Shown: positions 39,209 through 48,787 of the stretch, in pieces | How positions within the stretch are numbered: the stretch's first letter is position 1 | How the letters are laid out: each line of letters begins with the position of its first letter | Origin: Niastella sp. OAS944 | GTDB lineage: Bacteria > Bacteroidota > Bacteroidia > Chitinophagales > Chitinophagaceae | Length of the DNA: 64,000 nt | Direction of reading: 5' to 3' | NCBI GenBank assembly: GCA_024809215.1 | Contig: JANUBW010000003.1 | Coordinates: forward strand, 124,001-188,000 | The notes under the pieces: generated by a model | The model's input: only the letters and a program-made list of their open reading frames with translations | Databases searched by the model: none | Told to the model about the DNA's origin: nothing | Translations under genes and position numbers: made by a program

Positions 39209-40957
39209 TTAGTTCGTCCAGTAAGGGTTTTGGTCCAGGTTTGGGTTAAGCGTCAGGTCTTCAATGGGCAGGGGGTAATAGTAATCTTTGAGCTCATTAA
39301 AGGTGCGCGGGGTATTTGACAAGGGGTTGAAGTTGCCCGATGTACCATTGGTCAATTTCTTTTGATTTACATTAATGATGCTGGGAGTGCCGGCAGGTGC
39401 GCCGGAAGCATTGCCTGTATGTAAATACACATCGGCCTTGCCATCGTTATTGAAATCAAAAGCGCCCAGGCCCGGGAAGTACATACCCACCATTGGTTTT
39501 TCTAATTTCTTTCCTTCTTTCCAGCGCATAAGATCGTCCCAGCGCAAACCTTCATTAAACATTTCTATCCGCCGCTCTCTTCTTATCTCCAGCAACACAC
39601 CTTTGTTAACACCTGTAGTAACATTGGGATACAGATCGGCAAGAAAGGGATCGGGATTGCTGTTTGCAACAGCCAGGTTTAATGCAGGCATTCCGGCCCT
39701 TGTTCTTAATACATTTATTGATTTATCCAGATCGGCCTGGGTAAGTGTTCCAAGTTCGCCTTTTGCTTCGGCCAGCACCAGCAATGCTTCGGCATAGCGG
39801 AAAATAATGATGTCGTTATATGAATTTAGCGAACCCCACTGGTCGCGGGTGGCCAGTGCTTTTATAACGCGGTAACCGGTTGTGGTAATGTTAAGGTTTA
39901 CCGGTTCGCGGGTTGTTTCTTTATACGCTGTAAAATCAGGACCGGGTGTAGTTTGCGTTAACCGCGGATCGCGGTTCTGCATTTCGTCATAAAAACCTTT
40001 GGTTTTATAATCAGGTAAATCAGTGAAGCGGCTTCCATCTTTCATTAGGTAGCTATCGATCATATCTTTCGGAATGCCGTATACGCCGGCTGTAGGCGCC
40101 ACCATTAAATAGCTCAATCCATGACGGCCGAATGTTGGGTTGTAATCTCTTGCCAGTATGGTTTCTGTGGCATCCTGATCATTGCGGGCAAACAATTCGC
40201 GGTACGATGCATTTACCCCACCGGTAGTAAGCAATTTATAAGCACCGCTGTTTATAAGTTCATTAGCTGCGGCAGCGGCCTCCGTTAAAAATTTTTCATG
40301 ATCGCCCAGCGCATGGTATTTTCTAAATGTGCCTTCAAACAAACAAATGCGGGCTTTTAATAACAGGGCAGTGTATTTAGTGACCTGGTTCAGCTGAATT
40401 TCTTTGGGAATGTTTGCCACTGCATAATTTATATCGGCCAATACAGAATCCATTACCAGCTTGCGCGAATCGCGGGCTTTATACAGATCGGGATCATTTG
40501 CCGCCAGTACTTTATTATAAAAGGGCACATCGCCAAAGGTCTTTACTTTATCATAATAGAAGTAAGCTCTAAAAAAGCGGGCAATGCCGCCGTACTTCAG
40601 TTTGGCCGCATTGTCGGGGCATTTTTCATAATGCTCCAGAAAATAATTTATGCGGCGCAGGTCGGCCCATTGCCAGTTGGTGCCCGTATTGGAAGCAGGA
40701 ACAATACGGGCCCCTTTTACGCGATCGCCTACTATAAGCGGTATCATATTGTCGCTGTACTGATCGTCGGTATATACGGTTGTTGTGGGCAGCATATCAT
40801 AGAATCCGTTGGTATATACCTGTAAATCGGTTGCCGTATTGAAGAACTTATCGGCATCGATGCTGTCTTTAGAGGTTTTATCGAGCAGGTCGCTTTTATT
40901 ACAGCTGCTTATATAAAGTACGGTTATTATTGCCGGTAAAATTGCTAGCCTTTTCAT
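39209..40957 (-). CDS. SusD/RagB-family outer-membrane lipoprotein
   Basis: 582 residues from the Met at 40957, giving a lipoprotein signal ending in ISSC (Cys ~19); the frame is open seven codons upstream. The SusD N-region (DADKFFNTATDLQVYTNGFYDMLPTTTVYTDDQYSDNMIPL) and the C-terminal RagB region (IFRYAEALLVLAEAKGELG, LLEIRRERRIEMFNEGLRWDDLMRWKEGKK) are intact. An acidic loop with a calcium-site look (DFNNDGKADVYLHTG) is present near residue 500. It pairs with the SusC protein at 40982 and should capture the substrate at the cell surface. Confidence 0.95.
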   Translation of the reverse strand: MKRLAILPAIITVLYISSCNKSDLLDKTSKDSIDADKFFNTATDLQVYTNGFYDMLPTTTVYTDDQYSDNMIPLIVGDRVKGARIVPASNTGTNWQWADLRRINYFLEHYEKCPDNAAKLKYGGIARFFRAYFYYDKVKTFGDVPFYNKVLAANDPDLYKARDSRKLVMDSVLADINYAVANIPKEIQLNQVTKYTALLLKARICLFEGTFRKYHALGDHEKFLTEAAAAANELINSGAYKLLTTGGVNASYRELFARNDQDATETILARDYNPTFGRHGLSYLMVAPTAGVYGIPKDMIDSYLMKDGSRFTDLPDYKTKGFYDEMQNRDPRLTQTTPGPDFTAYKETTREPVNLNITTTGYRVIKALATRDQWGSLNSYNDIIIFRYAEALLVLAEAKGELGTLTQADLDKSINVLRTRAGMPALNLAVANSNPDPFLADLYPNVTTGVNKGVLLEIRRERRIEMFNEGLRWDDLMRWKEGKKLEKPMVGMYFPGLGAFDFNNDGKADVYLHTGNASGAPAGTPSIINVNQKKLTNGTSGNFNPLSNTPRTFNELKDYYYPLPIEDLTLNPNLDQNPYWTN

Positions 40958-40981
40958 TACAATTTCTTTTGAGATCATGAA

Positions 40982-43900
40982 TTAGAGAGTAAGGTTGATG
41001 CCTGCTGAAAATATTTTCCCAATAGGATAGTCTTCAGCCCTTCCGCGAACAACTGCCGAACCGGGGCTTGAATAATTAACACCGGCCCCGGCCATTTCAG
41101 GATCGAGATAACGGGTGAGGCCGCCAAAGCTCCAGGTCAGAATATTCTCACCACTTATGTATACACGTAATTTTTGTATCTGCGCCCGCTTTGTTAACCG
41201 GTCGGGAAGTGTGTAGCCAATAGTTAAATTCTTAACTCTTAAATAACCCACATTGGTGAGATAGTTATCATTGGTTTCGCCCAGCGAACGAAGCCCACTG
41301 GTATTCAGCGCTGCATAGCCGCGTTGTATTTGCGGGTAGCGGCCGGGTTTTTCCGGCGTCCATGCATTGGCCACCAGGTCTTTTCTTATAAATGATAAAT
41401 AAGGCCGCTCATACGTTCCCCAATAGATATCGCCCGAAGGGTACCAGTCTTGTTTGGTTACTCCAGCGCCTGCAATCGAAAGGTCAATATTTTTCCAGTC
41501 GGCGTTGATGGTAAACCCAAACGGATATTGCGGCATGGCATTACCAATAGCAGCCCAGTCACCATGATCTTCCAATGTGCTCTTTCCTTTGTTAATGGCG
41601 CCGTCCTCATTAACGTCGAGGTATTTTAAATCACCAGCGCGTAAATGTTTCCACTCGGTATTTTGTACAATGTTCAATTCGTAGTTATATACCTGGCCCA
41701 GGTTAACGCCCGGCGCCCGGCCGCCGGCATTGAAGCTGTTCTCGTATTCAAGCGCTTCTTTATCGGTTTTGAACTGGCCATCGGTTTTGTAACCGTAAAT
41801 GGTGCCCAGCTTCTGACCTTCCCAATAAGTTGTCATTAAGCCATTGGGGTTAGGATACTTTGTAATTACACCCACAAAATTGTATACGCTGGCGGTTGCT
41901 CTAAAACGTAATGGACTGCCCATTACCAAAAAGCTGTTATTGTACCCAAGGCTTAATTCAAAACCGCGGTTACGTAAACTGCCAATATTTTCTTTTGGTT
42001 CTGCTGCACCAAATACCGATGGCAATTTTTCACCCGGCAGGTACATGTCTTCTACATTCTTTTCAAAATAATCGAACGATGCTGTGAAGCGGTCGTTAAA
42101 GAAACCCAGGTCGGCGCCGAAGTTTGCGGTGCGTGTATTCTCCCAACTCACCACCTTTGGCAAGGGTGGTGGCGCCCCTACATAATTCGCCTTTGCATTA
42201 TTGATCAGCCAGCTTGTTTGTCCGGTTGCCAGCAATTGTAAAAAGGTATTATATGCAATGTTCTGGTTACCCAATTTACCATATGATGCCCTGAGTTTGA
42301 AAGAACTCATTACATCCTTCACCGGTTCAAAGAATTTTTCGCGGCTAACATACCAGCCTGCAGAAACGGAAGGGAAGAAACCCCAGCGGCTATTTGCCGG
42401 GAACCTCGAAGATCCGTCGTACCGGGCATTCACTTCAAGCAAATAGCGGTTCTTATAATCATAATTAAACCTGCCAAAATAACCCTGCACACCCCAAGTA
42501 TAGCCTTCACCGGTAGCCCTTAGTATTTCAGTACCTAAATTAAGGCTCGACAAATTGTTAGCCAGCAAACCACCTTGTTCTGCCGTTACCTGGTCGCTGT
42601 TCGCTTCTTCCTGGTTAAACCCAACAAGCAACTTAAAATTGTGCTTTTGCTGTAAGCTCTTTGTATAGGTACCGTAAATATTCAATGCATTGTAATTGCT
42701 GCGGTCGCGTTCTTCGGTAAGCCTGTTAACGCCGCCTGTTTGCAGTTGCACTTTATCGCCACCCAAAAAAGAGAACTGGTTCAACCGGGTAGTGCGGGCC
42801 AAATGATTTATGGTATTGCTGTAATCAATATTTATCTGCAGGTCTTTAAATGGTGTTATTTTTCCGCTGATCGTATTTACCAGTTGTTCGCGATGTGTTT
42901 TTATATAATTCGATTTATCGCGTAAGGCTGCCTGTGCGCCGTTGGCGAAGAAGTCGAACGGCGTGCCGTCGATTTCGGTTGGGTAAAAAGGGAAAAGAAA
43001 ATACCAGGTGGTGTTGCTCCATAAGCCGCCGTAGCCCGATTTGGCGCCGGCAAACTCCAACTGATCATCAGAACTCAGCTGGGTGTTATTACTGATCTCG
43101 ATCCAGTTGTTTACTTTGAACTTCAGATTTCCTTTAATATTGTACTTCTTCAGGTCGGCATCATTTACATTCTGTATGCTTTGCGTTTCGTATTTGCGGG
43201 CAGAAAGATATCCCTGCAATTTTTCGTTACCACCCGAAAGCGAAAGGTTGTGGCTTGAAGAATATTGCCATTTGCGAAACAGGTAATCGTACCAGTTGGT
43301 ATTGTAAAAGAATTTATAACTGCCGTTGGGTTGCAGCTCCCTGAAAGGCTCACGTTCGCCGGCAAGCACCTGTTGCAGTTTTTCATAATCTGCATCGTTG
43401 TAACCTGTATAAGTGGTACCATTATAGCCATACAAAGCGGCGTCAACCGTTTTACCATATTCGTATGGGTTTGAAATAAAATCGGTACGGTTGGTTGGGC
43501 GGGCCATACCAAAGTTGTTGGTATAGTTGATCTGCACCTTACCTTCCTTCCCTTTTTTGGTGGTAATAAGTATTACGCCAAATGCCCCCCGGGCGCCATA
43601 GATGGCGGCAGAAGCTGCATCTTTTAGCACCGTCACATTTTCTACATCCATGGGGTTAAGGCGATCGATGCTACCTTCTATACCGTCGATCAGTATCAGA
43701 GGCGAACCGCCATTGAGGGAGTTGAACCCCCGTACATTGATCTCGGGTGTTTCGCCCGGGTTACCATTGTTCGATTGTATATTCAAACCCGGCAGCAAAC
43801 CCTGCAACGAATTCACCACGTTTGATGTGGGTCGTTGATTGATGGCCTCGCCACCCACCTGTGAAATGGCGCCGGTGAGGTTGACCTTTTTTGTAGTGCC

Positions 43901-44515
43901 ATAACCTACAATTACCACCTCGCTCATGTTCTGCATTAACTCATTAAGCGAAACTGCAAAGGAAGCGCTGGAAGCCGCCAGCTCTTTGGTAACATAACCG
44001 GTGTATGAAATGATCACCACATCTTTTTCGTCAACATTCAACAACTCAAATTCGCCGTTATCATTGGTTAATGTTGTGCGATTTGAATTGCGCGTTCTTA
44101 CCGTAGCGCCGGCCAGTGGTGCGCCTTTGCTATCAGTTACTTTTCCTTTGATATTTACAGGCGGGGCTTCTTTTGGTTTTTCTTCCGGCTTTTTAACTGC
44201 CTCTTTTATAATGATGCCTTTATTATTTATTTCAAAAGAAAGATTGGAACCCGATAAACAGGCGCTTAATACAGATGATACATCTGCATTCGTTAAACTA
44301 ACCGAAACGTTCCCTATTTTTTTAACGGCTTTTACATTGTACACAAAGTCGAGCCCGCTTTGTTTTCTAATTTCTTTGAAAATATCTGTAAGGGGTTTGT
44401 TGCGCTCATTGATGGTTACTTTCTGTGCGAATGCGGTTGTACTTACCTGCAACAGAAGAATGATCCAAACCATCCCGGCCAGCAATTTGCGTGGGGGCAC
44501 TGTATAAAATACCAT
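40982..44515 (-). CDS. SusC-type TonB-dependent transporter with STN signalling domain
   Basis: A 1177-residue protein with a signal peptide (cleavage near AFAQ, residue ~31). Residues ~35-105 are an STN domain (PLTDIFKEIRKQSGLDFVYN..VSLTNADVSSVL), followed by a carboxypeptidase-regulatory-like domain (~122-195), the SusC box VVIVGYGTTKKVNLTGA, the plug (ILIDGIEG, NVTVLKDAASAAIYGARGAFGVILITTKKGKEG) and the barrel. The STN domain is the part that contacts a FecR anti-sigma factor, and one is encoded immediately upstream. This transporter should both import the substrate and signal its presence. Confidence 0.96.
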   Translation of the reverse strand: MVFYTVPPRKLLAGMVWIILLLQVSTTAFAQKVTINERNKPLTDIFKEIRKQSGLDFVYNVKAVKKIGNVSVSLTNADVSSVLSACLSGSNLSFEINNKGIIIKEAVKKPEEKPKEAPPVNIKGKVTDSKGAPLAGATVRTRNSNRTTLTNDNGEFELLNVDEKDVVIISYTGYVTKELAASSASFAVSLNELMQNMSEVVIVGYGTTKKVNLTGAISQVGGEAINQRPTSNVVNSLQGLLPGLNIQSNNGNPGETPEINVRGFNSLNGGSPLILIDGIEGSIDRLNPMDVENVTVLKDAASAAIYGARGAFGVILITTKKGKEGKVQINYTNNFGMARPTNRTDFISNPYEYGKTVDAALYGYNGTTYTGYNDADYEKLQQVLAGEREPFRELQPNGSYKFFYNTNWYDYLFRKWQYSSSHNLSLSGGNEKLQGYLSARKYETQSIQNVNDADLKKYNIKGNLKFKVNNWIEISNNTQLSSDDQLEFAGAKSGYGGLWSNTTWYFLFPFYPTEIDGTPFDFFANGAQAALRDKSNYIKTHREQLVNTISGKITPFKDLQINIDYSNTINHLARTTRLNQFSFLGGDKVQLQTGGVNRLTEERDRSNYNALNIYGTYTKSLQQKHNFKLLVGFNQEEANSDQVTAEQGGLLANNLSSLNLGTEILRATGEGYTWGVQGYFGRFNYDYKNRYLLEVNARYDGSSRFPANSRWGFFPSVSAGWYVSREKFFEPVKDVMSSFKLRASYGKLGNQNIAYNTFLQLLATGQTSWLINNAKANYVGAPPPLPKVVSWENTRTANFGADLGFFNDRFTASFDYFEKNVEDMYLPGEKLPSVFGAAEPKENIGSLRNRGFELSLGYNNSFLVMGSPLRFRATASVYNFVGVITKYPNPNGLMTTYWEGQKLGTIYGYKTDGQFKTDKEALEYENSFNAGGRAPGVNLGQVYNYELNIVQNTEWKHLRAGDLKYLDVNEDGAINKGKSTLEDHGDWAAIGNAMPQYPFGFTINADWKNIDLSIAGAGVTKQDWYPSGDIYWGTYERPYLSFIRKDLVANAWTPEKPGRYPQIQRGYAALNTSGLRSLGETNDNYLTNVGYLRVKNLTIGYTLPDRLTKRAQIQKLRVYISGENILTWSFGGLTRYLDPEMAGAGVNYSSPGSAVVRGRAEDYPIGKIFSAGINLTL

Positions 44516-44641
44516 ATACGTTCAGTTGGTTGTAATTTATAAATGGAGTGTACCTGGTTTTATTTTTTGAAAAGTGAATAGTTATCCGGGCAGTGTGTTT
44601 ACACCGCCGGCCCACATTCAACAGGGAGGTTTAATTTAATT

Positions 44642-45856
44642 TCACTTAGTGATGATGACTTTCTTTCCTTTACCCGAACTATCTCCCGGAATTATTTTGA
44701 AATGAATGGTACCGGTAGATTCAAACATTTTTAGTGCTTCTGATATATTCCTGTATTTGGAGATCATACCCCCAAATTCTTCTTCGCCAATATTACCCTG
44801 GTATTCGGGGGTGAAATCGTACCAGCGCGCCAGTTTGCGCATGATGCTTTTTATGTCTTCGTCAACGAAAATAAACAACCCGTTCTTCCAGGCAACGGCC
44901 TCTTCTACATCTACCTCTTTTACTTTTAGTTTATTCTCATTGCCCAGCATAGCCTGTTGGCCTGGTTTTATTTTTATGCCTTCTAGCGAATTTGAAACTT
45001 TTACCGAGCCTTCTAATAAAGTAACCGCCTGTGTGGCTTCATTATTATAAGCATTCACGTTAAAGTGCGTGCCCAGTACTTCTACAGTTGAGGTATTGAA
45101 ATGTACTTTGAAGGGCCGGGCTTTATCTTTTGCAATTTCAAAGTAGGCTTCGCCGCTTAATTCCACATCTCTTGTATTGCCTGAAAAATTAACCGGAAAT
45201 TTTATTCGTGATGCGCTGTTGAGCCATACCTTACTACCGTCTGATAATACCAGTTCATATTCGCCGCCATTTGGAATTTCTAATATATTATATACCACCC
45301 CGGCGGGTATATTATTTGCGCTACCAGTTTCGTAAATGATCTGTCCGTTCGCATCTTTTCTAACACTTGCATTGCCCTGCGTGCTCAGCACACCTGCGCC
45401 GGTTGAATCGAGCACTATTTGTTTATTATCGGCCAGTATGAGCACAGCTTTGTTCTTCTTACCCGGCAACAGATCTGGATTTGCGTTTTCTGTTTGCACT
45501 ACCGGCTGCGCTTCTTTTTGTGCAGCTGGTTTAAACACCCAATAGCCGGCTATTAATAATACACAGGCTGCTGCGGCAACACCCGCCCATTTCCACACAG
45601 GCAGCATTCGTACGCTACGTTTTTGTTCCCGGGCCCCAATCTTCGTCTGCACCGAGCTATATATGGCTTCGCTGTTCGCTTCTGTAAAGAACGGTTCATT
45701 ACTGCCCTGGCTTTCCATTACGTCCCTAAAGAACTTGCGGGCAATGGCTGCATGTTCATTTTGCGAAAGCAGGGCCAATAGCTCTTCGTGCTCAGCATCG
45801 CTGATGGTTTTATTATGAAAGCGTTCAATAAGCGAATTCAGCCTTGCATTAGCCAT
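44642..45856 (-). CDS. FecR-family anti-sigma factor
   Basis: A 404-residue inner-membrane protein. The N-terminal cytoplasmic region (~1-85) should bind the sigma factor. A membrane helix follows (~89-108, WKWAGVAAAACVLLIAGYWV). The periplasmic FecR domain (~180-275) includes LEIPNGGEYELVLSDGSKVWLNSASRIKFPVNF and RDVELSGEAYFEIAKDKARPFKVHF. The C-terminal STN-interacting domain (DUF4974-like, ~320-404) includes DEDIKSIMRKLARWYDFTPEYQG. It transmits a signal from the STN domain of the SusC protein at 40982 to the ECF sigma factor at 45945. Confidence 0.95.
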   Translation of the reverse strand: MANARLNSLIERFHNKTISDAEHEELLALLSQNEHAAIARKFFRDVMESQGSNEPFFTEANSEAIYSSVQTKIGAREQKRSVRMLPVWKWAGVAAAACVLLIAGYWVFKPAAQKEAQPVVQTENANPDLLPGKKNKAVLILADNKQIVLDSTGAGVLSTQGNASVRKDANGQIIYETGSANNIPAGVVYNILEIPNGGEYELVLSDGSKVWLNSASRIKFPVNFSGNTRDVELSGEAYFEIAKDKARPFKVHFNTSTVEVLGTHFNVNAYNNEATQAVTLLEGSVKVSNSLEGIKIKPGQQAMLGNENKLKVKEVDVEEAVAWKNGLFIFVDEDIKSIMRKLARWYDFTPEYQGNIGEEEFGGMISKYRNISEALKMFESTGTIHFKIIPGDSSGKGKKVIITK

Positions 45857-45944
45857 GGTGTAAAAATTCTTGTAGTGCCGGCACTACCCGTTTATAATTA
45901 AAGACACAGGATGGTGAAAAAGGGAGATATGGAAAAGAAAAAAA

Positions 45945-46529
45945 TTAAAAAAATCTGGAAGAAATTATAATGAGCCCGGTAAAAGGGCCTGCCTTTATGA
46001 GTTTCACAATCGTTTGCATAGCCCACTGCTGGTATTTTTTTACAGAGTTAACAGAGAGGTCGAGTTCATAGGCAACATCGGCATTTTTAAGCCCCTGCTG
46101 TCTTAACAGGTATACTTTTCTTTGTTGCTGGGGCAATTGATCTACGGCACTGTCTAACAAGGCATAACGCGTATCTTCAGCAACTGTTCCTGCTTCTTCT
46201 GCCTGTTCATAATGCTGTGCCAGCTGTTGTTGTTTTTCTTTTTCCTGCACCTGTTTTCTGATGGTGTTGAGGGTGTGGTTGCGGGTAATAATAAACAGGT
46301 AAGCACTGAAGTTTTTTATGGCGGGTAATGCTGCGCGGTTCTCCCACAGCTTTACAAAAACATCCTGAATGATCTCTTCGGTAAGTTCTTTTGAGCGGGT
46401 GACGGAAAAAACAAAACGGCCCAATTGCTGGTGATACTCATAGAATAAGCTATTGAATGCGCGTTCATCATCGTGCGCAATAGCCAGTAGCATATCATTA
46501 TCTTTCAGGGGATGTAACACCGGTAACAA
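45945..46529 (-). CDS. ECF-type RNA polymerase sigma factor
   Basis: A 194-residue protein. Region 2 is FNSLFYEYHQQLGRFVFSVTRSKELTEEIIQDVFVKLWENR, and region 4 is QLPQQQRKVYLLRQQGLKNADVAYELDLSVNSVKKYQQWAMQTI. It belongs to the Bacteroidota ECF group that pairs with FecR proteins. It is encoded first in the minus-strand operon (FecR, SusC, SusD, phosphodiester glycosidase, EEP, YdcF, SGNH) and should activate it when the SusC protein signals substrate. An in-frame Met at residue 13 (MLLAIAHDDERAFN) is an alternative start. Confidence 0.95.
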   Translation of the reverse strand: MLPVLHPLKDNDMLLAIAHDDERAFNSLFYEYHQQLGRFVFSVTRSKELTEEIIQDVFVKLWENRAALPAIKNFSAYLFIITRNHTLNTIRKQVQEKEKQQQLAQHYEQAEEAGTVAEDTRYALLDSAVDQLPQQQRKVYLLRQQGLKNADVAYELDLSVNSVKKYQQWAMQTIVKLIKAGPFTGLIIISSRFF

Positions 46530-46638
46530 TTAGTTGGTCGAATTCGAATTTATGATTATTTCACAAATTTCCGAATTTTTACCGGTGAATGATATTTGCG
46601 GTGGGTGTTGGGGTGGAAGATAATGATTTGATAATTTT

Positions 46639-48606
46639 TCAATATAACCTCTTCACCAATTCATGTAACACCTTCACCTTACCAGAGCCCGGCAAAAATG
46701 AAGGATATACTTTTTCAATAAACCGGTTAATATTTATATCTATTGAAACGGTGCTGTATCCATTCAAACTCACCTGCCAGGGAAAATGAAATACATTAGG
46801 AAAGCTGCTGTATGTGTAGGAGACAGACAACACTTCATTATCATTGTTAACAAGCTCGATCGTTTTCCAATTGGTGGTTGTGCTAAAAAAACGATCAAAA
46901 CCCATCAAAAAAGCAAATACCCTGTTTGTATCCAAATACTTTATGGAATCAACAAGATTAAGCAAACGGTCAAAATCGAGGTTATTCCGGTAGAACGTAA
47001 AATCATCCTCTCTGCTTTTTTTGTTATCTTTTGATAAACGCTGCTGAAATTCCAATATATCTTTTTTGCATTGCTTGTAATCGCTTTCGCTAAAACCAAG
47101 ATCCTCTATTGTAGTTGCGTGTACTGGGTTATACAGTGCAGGGATCAGGTTTGCAAAATCAGCTACATCCCTTACACCTATTCGGTCTTCATTATCAGGC
47201 ATGCCTTTACCATTTACAGTGCCGCCCGATTCTATCGCCCCGCCAAATTCATCGCCCATATTTGTATACTGAAGTTTAGCCAACTGGTAATGATAACAAC
47301 CACGGCTGCCATTGCTGAAAACAAGTTGTTTAATACCGCTTTTAACAAAGCCGGCTACCATGGTATCCTTTGTTGTTTTCTTAATAAGGCGGCCCGTAAA
47401 ATCAAAATAAAACAAGGAATCTTGTCCGTGAAAATATAACAGGCTTCCTTCCTTCGTTATATTTATAATATGATTGGAATCTAACACCATGGGGAATGTG
47501 AAAAGATATTGCCAGCTGCCATTGTACTGCTTCTGCACAAAGATCTTATTATCCATATAACCAATATTTCCACCTGGCTGGTATCCTATACTTACAGGTT
47601 CATTACCGGGCGCATTTTTTTCTGTAAATAAAGTACTTACGATCTCATTCCCGGTAGTCAATTGAATCATTTTGTTATTACATACAACAAACAGGCTGCC
47701 ATTTCTGCATCTCGCATCATAGCTTGTTCCTGTTACTTCAAGAGTATGGACCGGCTTGAAGTTGTCATCGGCCCGCACATAATTGTTTTTATTAGTTCTG
47801 AAAAATAAAGCCGAATTATTGGCATCGGTATAGAAATCGGAATAATCTGGCAACCAGATCCAATTTATAGAATCGCGCTTGCTGTAAAAGACCAGATCTT
47901 CCTGTGCAGCCAGAAAATAGTCTTTAAAAATGGCTACGCGGTTAATATCAGCCCTCTCTTTCTTAGCTGTCTTGTCGTATTTTTTCTGGTCGAGCGGGGT
48001 AGGTAAATACTTCCAGGTATTGCAATTGTCATTTGTGTAAGCAAGAAGATTCCATAAAGAACCAATGATGCCCTGTCTGTTTGTATTGAAGAAGATATGT
48101 GCAAACCGTTGTTTTACGTCAGGGTTTTTACATTTTTTCCAGGTAAGCCCATAATCATTTGAATAGGCTATACCACTACCAGTGATGCTTAACCATGCCT
48201 GGCCACTATCAGTATAAACAGCATCGTCGACCCGGCCATTCTGGCCAAATTTTATAGCCTTCCATTTACTGCCGCCATCTGTCGTATGGTAAATAATATC
48301 GTCTTTATAATTTTTTGAATAGATGGAGCCGGAAACAAAACCTGTATCCTTATTGAAAAAACAAGGGTTTTCCAGGTAAGCTCCGTATACAATTTCATCG
48401 GCTTTAGCTACATCAACTCTGCGCCAGTTACCTGTTATTGAGCCAGCCAAACCAACCTCGCCCACTTTTGTAGCAAGCACCAGGCATTCATCCCTTCCAA
48501 CACCCAGGCTAATACCAAAGCTTCTGAATTGTAAAGGGTTACCAGAATTTTGGCCCAGCGAAACTGCTGCAGTCAGGAGCTGACAAAAAATTAGCAAGGG
48601 TTTCAT
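46639..48606 (-). CDS. Exported YCF48/BNR-repeat-like protein
   Basis: A 655-residue protein with a signal peptide (cleavage near SLGQ, residue ~19). The N-terminal ~320 residues carry BNR/YCF48-type repeats with Asp-box-like turns: HTTDGGSKWKAIKFGQNGRV, SNDYGLTWKKCKNP and TNDNCNTWKYLPTP, typical of propellers. The C-terminal ~300 residues are unassigned, with no T9SS sorting domain. No catalytic residues are evident. It stands alone between the ECF operon and the divergent M60 peptidase gene. Confidence 0.72.
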   Translation of the reverse strand: MKPLLIFCQLLTAAVSLGQNSGNPLQFRSFGISLGVGRDECLVLATKVGEVGLAGSITGNWRRVDVAKADEIVYGAYLENPCFFNKDTGFVSGSIYSKNYKDDIIYHTTDGGSKWKAIKFGQNGRVDDAVYTDSGQAWLSITGSGIAYSNDYGLTWKKCKNPDVKQRFAHIFFNTNRQGIIGSLWNLLAYTNDNCNTWKYLPTPLDQKKYDKTAKKERADINRVAIFKDYFLAAQEDLVFYSKRDSINWIWLPDYSDFYTDANNSALFFRTNKNNYVRADDNFKPVHTLEVTGTSYDARCRNGSLFVVCNNKMIQLTTGNEIVSTLFTEKNAPGNEPVSIGYQPGGNIGYMDNKIFVQKQYNGSWQYLFTFPMVLDSNHIINITKEGSLLYFHGQDSLFYFDFTGRLIKKTTKDTMVAGFVKSGIKQLVFSNGSRGCYHYQLAKLQYTNMGDEFGGAIESGGTVNGKGMPDNEDRIGVRDVADFANLIPALYNPVHATTIEDLGFSESDYKQCKKDILEFQQRLSKDNKKSREDDFTFYRNNLDFDRLLNLVDSIKYLDTNRVFAFLMGFDRFFSTTTNWKTIELVNNDNEVLSVSYTYSSFPNVFHFPWQVSLNGYSTVSIDININRFIEKVYPSFLPGSGKVKVLHELVKRLY

Positions 48607-48787
48607 GCAGTTAATTTAAAAGTAGGATGCAGAAGTTCTGAAAATTACATAGCAAACGCAACAGGCCGCCTAAACTTTAACTTTTGAATAATTTCCCCGG
48701 TATTTCTGCCCGTTTTGTCGGGTATTCATGAAAAAATGAACAGGTAGCTTTAGTCATCTTCCATTTTTAAATCAAATACCAAACAAA

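Noticed and set aside
39209-44515. SusC/SusD pair as a novel system
   Set aside because: Intact and of normal length and order; ordinary for the phylum apart from the downstream enzymes reported separately.
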